A stretch of 64,000 nucleotides of DNA from Rhynchospora pubera. Taxonomy: Eukaryota; Streptophyta; Magnoliopsida; Poales; Cyperaceae. The translations under genes and the position numbers were made by a program. This document shows positions 58,067 to 64,000 of the stretch, one piece after another. The notes beneath the pieces are model-generated. The model worked only from the letters and a program-made list of their open reading frames with translations, did no database searches and was not told the DNA's origin. The DNA is taken from positions 123,308,752 to 123,372,751 of the forward strand of contig CM051462.1 in NCBI GenBank assembly GCA_028095005.1, in the 5' to 3' direction. Each line of letters begins with the position of its first letter. Within the stretch, counting starts at the first letter, position 1.

Positions 58067-59031
58067 TCTGATCTGGGGAAAATTGATGATTACTTTAAAT
58101 TGTTTCTCTAATTTGTAGAATGTCAGGGGCTTGTGCGAAATCAAGAGATTGTAGGATCTCAAACTCGCTCCCTCGCTCCCGAACTCGAGAGTTGCTACAC
58201 TGTCTACTTTTCTATGGTAAGAGAAAGACTTGGAAACCACCAAATTTGACAAGTTATATTAAATTGGTTCCTTTTCAGTTGCGCCCTCTTAAAGTTATGT
58301 TTTTGTGATGTCTCATTTCTGTAAACTTTTATTTTCGTAATTAGCTTGTTAAATATACTTGGTGGGGTGGTTGCTTCTCTAATCTGTGCCTTTTGAAGAA
58401 TATTCCTGCTAAGGAATATACTTTCTTTTCTTTTTCGAAGAGATTAAAATTTTACATTATATCTGTATTTCAAAAACTTAATAATTTAAAATTTATTTAT
58501 AAGCAAAAAAATAAATCTTCAGATGGATTTATATTAATTTTGATATCAACGCGTAAACATATGGTTTATAATATTTTAAGTTTTATTTTAATTGACATAA
58601 AATTTGTAAAGATTTATTAATATGGACAATCATCAAATGTATAGTTTTCAAGTTTTTAATTTCTAGCAAAGCAAATCATAATCACATAATTTTTTTATGT
58701 GCGTGTAGTGAACTCAATTGATAATATCGAATAATTTTGAAACAAAAGTTCGTTAATAAAATAATTCATGATATTCAATAATGTTTTGTCTTGTCGGTAT
58801 ATTAAAATTAATAATTTGAGCTTGTCATTTGATATAATTCAATCTTTTTAAAGGTTAATTTTACGAACTTATTAATGGCTGTAAAATTAGGTATACTTTG
58901 TTTAGGATAAATTTTTTTCATTATTGGATGCGTAATCTTTCGAAATTGTATTATTTTCCGTTGACGTTCCAAAAACTTAGTATATATGCTGTCATAATCA
59001 TTGGCCTAAATATCATACTGAATTAAAATTG
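58067..59031. other. SEC14-like gene leader, then AT-rich DNA
   Basis: 58067 to about 58300 is the probable 5' leader and promoter of the minus-strand gene. Beyond that the DNA is very AT-rich. A frame at 58393-58620 on the plus strand is Lys/Ile/Phe-rich and unrecognised. Confidence 0.4.
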
Positions 59032-59199
59032 ATGCAAAGTTTAGAGACTTTCGGTGATTGCTATCTTAGTAAATTGATTTCTAAAATAGATACCAAGTTT
59101 ACACCGCATGAATATAAAGTCAATGACAAAAATTACTTGTATAAATTTGTTGGGACATCTTTGTTGATTCTCAGTCACATCACCGAGTTGGATGACTGA
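59032..59199 (+). pseudogene. Short unidentified coding-like fragment
   Basis: An open frame of 55 codons with balanced composition (ETFGDCYLSKLISKIDTKF, NYLYKFVGTSLLILSHITE). It stays open upstream to about 58990 with HNHWPKYHTELKL. Its residue make-up looks more protein-like than its AT-rich surroundings. I do not recognise it; it may be the end of a decayed foreign or mobile gene. Confidence 0.3.
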
Positions 59200-59744
59200 T
59201 GGGGATTGGCGAATTGCCAGCGTCTTAAAAAAAAACTGTTAAGAGAATATTAGTGTCCATGTAAAAAATTGTTTTAATGCACATGATTAAGGAAGGATTG
59301 ATACATAAAGTAATCATTTTTTCGTTTATTTTATTGTTGCTGATGATGGCATTGAACGCGACGTTAGGCTATCCGCAGCCAGCTTTTTGTTTATATTTTC
59401 ATTTGCAAAAAGCTTTTTTGAAGGTCATCTTTTGCAAAAATTTACAATTTCAAGTGACTGGCTGCTGAAAAATCCAGTCCTCTCGGTCTCTCTCCGGAAA
59501 AATATTAAAAGTATAAATATATATATATTTAATGGTAAGTTCCTCTCTCTTTGCAAAATATCGAATTTAAACGATAATAATTTTCTGATATGTATCGTCT
59601 GTTTGTACTTCTTTTATAGTGCCGGAAAATTCGGGTCACTATGACAAATACCAACTTCATTTTTTTTTTTTTTTGGTTGTGCGCGTCAGATTTGTCCTTT
59701 TTGTTAAAAGTCTCTGAACGAAAAGAAAAGAAAACAAAATTCAG

Positions 59745-59895
59745 ATCCGCTGCCGCGCGACACAGCGTGTCGCGCGGTACGCTGGCCGTCTGATTAAGAT
59801 CCAATGGACAAGGGAGCCCCGTGCATGTAACCTAGATTGATAGGCCCGTAAAAAATGAACCGTCCGATCAAAAATCTCAATTTATTGCGGGGCTG
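59745..59895. repeat. Relative of the PADRE-intron foldback
   Basis: GCCGTCTGATTAAGATCC, AGGGAGCCCCGTGCATGTAA and CTAGATTGATAGGCCCG match the centre of 17285-17500 with few changes. The GC-rich arm CGCGCGACACAGCGTGTCGCG is itself palindromic. Confidence 0.6.
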
Positions 59896-59980
59896 ACGTT
59901 TTTATATTGTGGTATATCAAGCTGCTGACACATGTTAGACGTGTTGTTGTTTTTCATAAGCTAGAGTTTTTCTTTTTCTA

Positions 59981-60130
59981 AGACTCCGTTTGGATGGTGT
60001 GAGAATAAAAATAATAAGGGAAGAAGTATTGAAAAGTGTATAATTTTGTAAAAAATTTAGATTGATTATAATAAATTTAGAAGTACGAAGAAACTATTAT
60101 TTTATTTTTGCACTCATCCAAACGGAGTCT
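59981..60130. mobile_element. MITE, CTCCGTTTGGATG family
   Basis: Perfect inverted ends AGACTCCGTTTGGATG and CATCCAAACGGAGTCT. 150 bp, noncoding. Confidence 0.8.
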
Positions 60131-60690
60131 AAAGTAAAGATTTTACTTTTGTAATTATGGGCTAGGCTTTATTGCAGATGATATTTTTGACGTAGACGCC
60201 CGACTTACTGTTACTGATGGAGTGATGTGAAGGGGATATTTCTCTCGCCAGTGCCATTTATTAGTTATCAGATGAAGTGTGAACTTTTAAACATTTTTAC
60301 TATTGTTACTATTTAAGAGGGAACTGTTATACATAATGTTAGTTTAGAGGGTTTTTTTTTTTTTTTGGGGGATACACAGGATAGTGACTACCTAGAAGGC
60401 AGAGAAAGCAAAAGCAATAAAATAAAATATAATAATAATAAAAAATATTAAATTAAAAGACTAAAAAAAAAAAGAATGTTTAGAGGGTTTTTTTTAAAAA
60501 AAAAACAGCCCCCAAAACAAGGTAACCTGCATACTTACTGATGCGGAAATTTCTTATATTCGGTACTTTGATGTGTAATTTCTGCATCGACGTGCATTTT
60601 AATGAATTTGCTTCAGCCTTTTCTTGGTTTCTGTATTTTTATAGTTAGTACTTAATTTCTCAATACAAATAATGCCTTATATTGTACTCT

Positions 60691-60879
60691 TGTGTTTGGA
60701 AGTGCTCACGAACAGCGGCTGTTCGTGGAAACCAAACAACACGCGAACAAAAAGTTCCGCGAACAAAACCTCCTGTTCGTAGTTTCCACTTTTTGGCGAA
60801 CTAGGGACGAACACCATACGAACAACGCATGTTCGCGCAACCCTTGTTCATCCCTTGTTCGTGTGACATCCAAACACAC
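60691..60879. mobile_element. MITE rich in CGAACA / TGTTCG words
   Basis: Ends are TGTGTTTGGAAGTG and GACATCCAAACACAC. Inside, GAACA/TGTTC words alternate, so the interior can fold on itself. Confidence 0.65.
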
Positions 60880-60971
60880 CCAGGAGTAAATGTTTTTCTG
60901 CTATCGCCAAACAGTCTTTAAAAGGGACTTTAAATCTCTATATATGAATTTTAGATTATTTGTATTACTTA

Positions 60972-61110
60972 TTAGTTATTATTATTATTACTCTTCCCAT
61001 TTACCGTTGTTGTTGATATTATTTATTAATTATTACTATTATTATTACTCTTCCCATTTACCGTTGTTGTTGATATTATTTATTACTATTATTTATTACT
61101 ATTATTCTTG
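60972..61110. repeat. Tandem repeat of TTATTA tracts with a 56-bp unit
   Basis: CTCTTCCCATTTACCGTTG occurs twice, each followed by TTGTTGATATTATTTATTA and ATTATT microsatellite runs. Confidence 0.8.
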
Positions 61111-61383
61111 TTTTCTATTATTATTATAACAAGTAGTCATGTGATATTAATTATTTGAGCACGTTCTATTAAATCGATTGGACATATATTCCACAAATTA
61201 AGATACTGTCATGTCAAGTACCTCAACATGGTACAAACTACAAAGTAAAATCGAAAAAACCATAGCACCGACAAAATAGTAGTTGCTGACAGATCTATTG
61301 TGACAATTTTTTTTTTTTTTTGTGACATTAACTGCTCCATGGCTCTTGGGCCACGGTGGACCGCAGCCCTCTTAAAATCTTAT

Positions 61384-61551
61384 GGGGCCGTTTGGATCGT
61401 CCAAGAAATTTGGAGAATTTCATCTTCCTACCATAAATTTATTATAAACAATTCAAACTCTTCACAAAATCACACACTTCCCAATAAATTTATTCCTAGG
61501 AATTGCATCTTCCCCAAATTCCTCAAATTCCTAAGCGATCCAAACGGCCCC
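61384..61551. mobile_element. MITE, GGGGCCGTTTGGAT family
   Basis: Ends are GGGGCCGTTTGGATCG and GCGATCCAAACGGCCCC. TAT flanks both ends. Confidence 0.85.
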
Positions 61552-61960
61552 TATGTGTGTTTAATTATAGGTGAATTCTTATCCAAGAATTTGTACGGCT
61601 ATTTCATTCTAAAAAAATACTGCTTCGGATTTTTGTTTACTTCGACTATAAACGTTCTTTATCAGAATCCAAAAATAATAATAGTATAAGTATATTTGGC
61701 TGGACTCTCTCTGTAATCTCTTTTAAACTTTGATATTGCAATTAATGTTTATTTTTCAGTATTCTACTGCTCTTCATACCATAACTGTAAATTTAATATT
61801 TTTTCTTAAATAAGGTCATTTACTTATATAGGCATAGCACATTCAGAGAGTTTATTCCTCTTCTACACGCCAGTGAAAATTGAACCCGTTAACTCTAGAA
61901 TAACGACGGAATCACCGACCATTTATGTTGAACTTTCCACATTCCATAACTATAAATACT

Positions 61961-63641
61961 AGGACTTTTTTCTAAAAGGGCCGAACTTAATAATAAAATT
62001 TCCATTAGGGAGCAACACCTTCTAATATTATCTAAAAATGGCCTTCCGTAATGTGTGCGCAATATATATTTTTGTCTTTAGTCTCGGAGCACGTTCGGTT
62101 CAGTTATCCACCAACAAGCACGCGAATAGCAATTGAAATGTTGCATTTTTTTTTCCGTCAATTAAGATGCTTGTAAATTAATAGGTTACATGAACGGTTT
62201 TAGAAATTTGTTTATTAAGGAGAGATAAATTAATCTAACAGTAAAATAAGAATACTTAGCAGGAATTAATCTAACTATGAATATTTAATAATAAATAAAT
62301 AATTATTCTAAATTAATAATATTTAATAAGTAAAAATAATAATTATTAGTTAATAATAATTAATTGTAATTAATAATTAATAATCATTAATCAATGATAA
62401 CTAGTAATTAATAACTGATAATTAATAATAATTAGTAGTTAATAATTAATAACAATTAACAATTAATACAATAATTAAAGTAATTAATAATAGTTAATAA
62501 TAATTACACCATTAATAGTTGCTAATTTTAAAATATTAACCTTAAAATACCGCACCAAACAACATTTACTAACCTTAAGTTAGCACTAATCCTATCAAAT
62601 CACTACTCTCATCTATTGTTCTCCAATCGTGCGTGTCATGTCGTGTTGTGTCAAACACGATCGTGTTAGAGTCTCGTGTCGTGTCGTGTTGACACGAACT
62701 ACTTTTTTAATCGTGTCGTGTCGTGTTGTGTCGTGTTTAGTGGTGAGAAGATGGAACACAACACATATTCTAACACAACACGACTGACGCAATCATGTTG
62801 TGTCGTGTTAATCGTGTCAGATTATTTCATTATTTTTTAAATTAAAAAATTATTAAAAAAATTTTAAAAGTGACGTAATAATTTATTATTTGATTAAGTT
62901 TAAATATTTTATTGATATTTTTTATAAAAATTAATAATTAGATTACGAAAATATTATGATTTAAATGATGGTAAATAATATAATGTAGTATTATAAATTG
63001 AAATTAAATTATTAATTTTTCTTAAATAATCAACATTAATAATTAAATTTGTGTTGAGGTATCGTGTTAATTCATGTTCGTGTCATGTTGCGTGTCAAAT
63101 GGTGTCGTGTTGAATCGTGTCAAACTTTCTAATGTCCCAACACGACATGTTAACATGATCGTGTCGTAACAATTTTGTATTTGTGTCGTGTCATGTCGTA
63201 TCAACACGCACATCGTGTCGTGTCATTTTAGAGAACACTACCCTCACCATTCTACTCTCCAACTCCAAAAAATACTAGCCTTATACCACTAACCGTACTA
63301 ACTTCTGTTTTGCCAAAATCACCCAACATAGAATCAATCATCCACCTAACTAAACGGTTGTCATTTGAGTGACAATGCTGCAATTAATATTTTATTAAGT
63401 CTTCCGTCTTTAATTATGTCAGAAACTTTTTAATATTATATTTTGAATAACACGATATATGAGCATATTTATTTCTTTCCATAATTTCGGTGGATAACGG
63501 CGTCGGCCATGCTCTGAGACCAAAGACAAAAAATAATTCTAGCGCACAAGCTTACTGAAAAGCTCTTTTAGATAATATTAAGAGGAGTTGAGCCCTGGCG
63601 AAAAATTTTATATTAAGTTCGGCCCTTTTGAAAAAAGTCCT
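61961..63641. mobile_element. Long-TIR non-autonomous element (1.68 kb)
   Basis: Left arm 61961 to about 62116 (AGGACTTTTTTCTAAAAGGG, GCCGAACTTAATA, TAATATTATCTAAAA, TTTTTGTCTTTAGTCTC) is inverted at about 63483-63641. There is no transposase. The interior holds AATTAATAA runs (62240-62520) and a CGTGTCGTGTTG-repeat element (62617-63235). A MULE-like class is my inference; the duplication was not readable. Confidence 0.65.
62617..63235. mobile_element. CACGAC-repeat element nested in the long-TIR element
   Basis: GTTCTCCAATCGTGCGTG at the left and TCATTTTAGAGAAC at the right are inverted. Both flanks are packed with CGTGTCGTGTTG / AACACGACA words around an AT-rich core. A diverged fragment lies near 16241-16380. 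Confidence 0.6.
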
Positions 63642-64000
63642 AAATTCTATACGGTATAACTTCTATTTGAGGTGGACTAAAGTGCCATAGATGACAATGC
63701 CATAAATATCTTTTTTGAGTCATTTTTTTAAGATCCGAAATTCAATCAATCAATCCAAACCGTTCAAATTGATCACCATATTGAAATACCTTTGGAGACC
63801 AAATTTTACATTTTTTAAAATTTTTTCCTATTTATTTTGATATGTTCAAATTGGAGGGTCTGAAATACACCAATTATAACGTTTTTTTAAAATATCATAA
63901 TAATTAGCAGAAAAATTCGAAAAAATGTAAAATTTGATCTTCAAGGGTATTTTAATCTGGTGAATAACATGAAGGGCTCGGATTGAGCATTTGAATTTTG
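63642..64000. other. AT-rich intergenic DNA
   Basis: No feature can be supported. The inverted phrases AAATTTTACATTTTTT (63802) and AAAAAATGTAAAATTTG (63920) hint at the start of another foldback element cut by the window edge. Confidence 0.4.

Overview
This is a stretch of plant nuclear DNA, most likely from a eudicot. It is AT-rich, has spliced genes with GT-AG introns, and is packed with plant-type transposons: an Athila-like Ty3/gypsy LTR retrotransposon, solo LTRs, Tourist, hAT and MULE-like MITEs, and Helitron-type ends. There is no prokaryotic or organellar gene layout.

Genes. All three spliced genes read on the minus strand. (1) A partly resolved gene whose last four coding exons (9938-12639) keep a consistent phase; a solo LTR sits in one intron, starting exactly at the splice donor. 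(2) A complete three-exon PADRE/DUF4228 gene (16007-18391, 215 aa, MGNC start). (3) A complete eleven-exon SEC14-like CRAL-TRIO lipid-transfer gene (53288-58066, 340 aa). A possible 61-aa peptide gene lies at 50060-50245 on the plus strand. The first 5.6 kb holds only exon-like debris, including a fragment of a RAD23 XPC-binding domain.

Mobile DNA. The central block (32.3-48.9 kb) is a nest of insertions. A Tourist-like MITE (TAA duplication) was hit by an LTR element that collapsed to a solo LTR (duplication CCATG). That solo LTR was then hit by a 14,064-bp Athila-like retrotransposon on the minus strand (33281-47344; 1678-bp LTRs; duplication GTTGC; tRNA-Asp primer site). The retrotransposon carries gag, protease, reverse transcriptase, RNase H, integrase and an extra Athila-type ORF. 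Five LTR differences were found by eye, so it looks young, yet three in-frame stop codons interrupt its reading frames. Two more solo LTRs with perfect 5-bp duplications lie at 10641-12407 and 24713-26344.

Most unusual signal. The Athila-like element is covered with roughly 55-60 copies of a 17-bp GC-rich dyad (TGGRACGG-N-CCGTYCCA). Most come in direct pairs with starts 20 or 21 bp apart. They occur in the LTRs, in the noncoding 3' region, and in frame inside the gag/pol reading frame, there only in linkers between domains. The two related solo LTRs carry the same architecture with different words: CTGGCG-NNN-CGCCAG in one and CAGCGG-N-CCGCTG in the other, also about 20 bp apart. This looks like a family-specific, fast-changing recognition code carried by a retrotransposon lineage, and I do not know a description of it.

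The rest is AT-rich intergenic DNA with many short MITEs (GGGGCCGTTTGGAT type, three copies of a GAACATATA-type foldback, two hAT-type elements with exact 8-bp duplications) and a 1.7-kb long-TIR element at 61961-63641. All coordinates and motif counts were made by eye.
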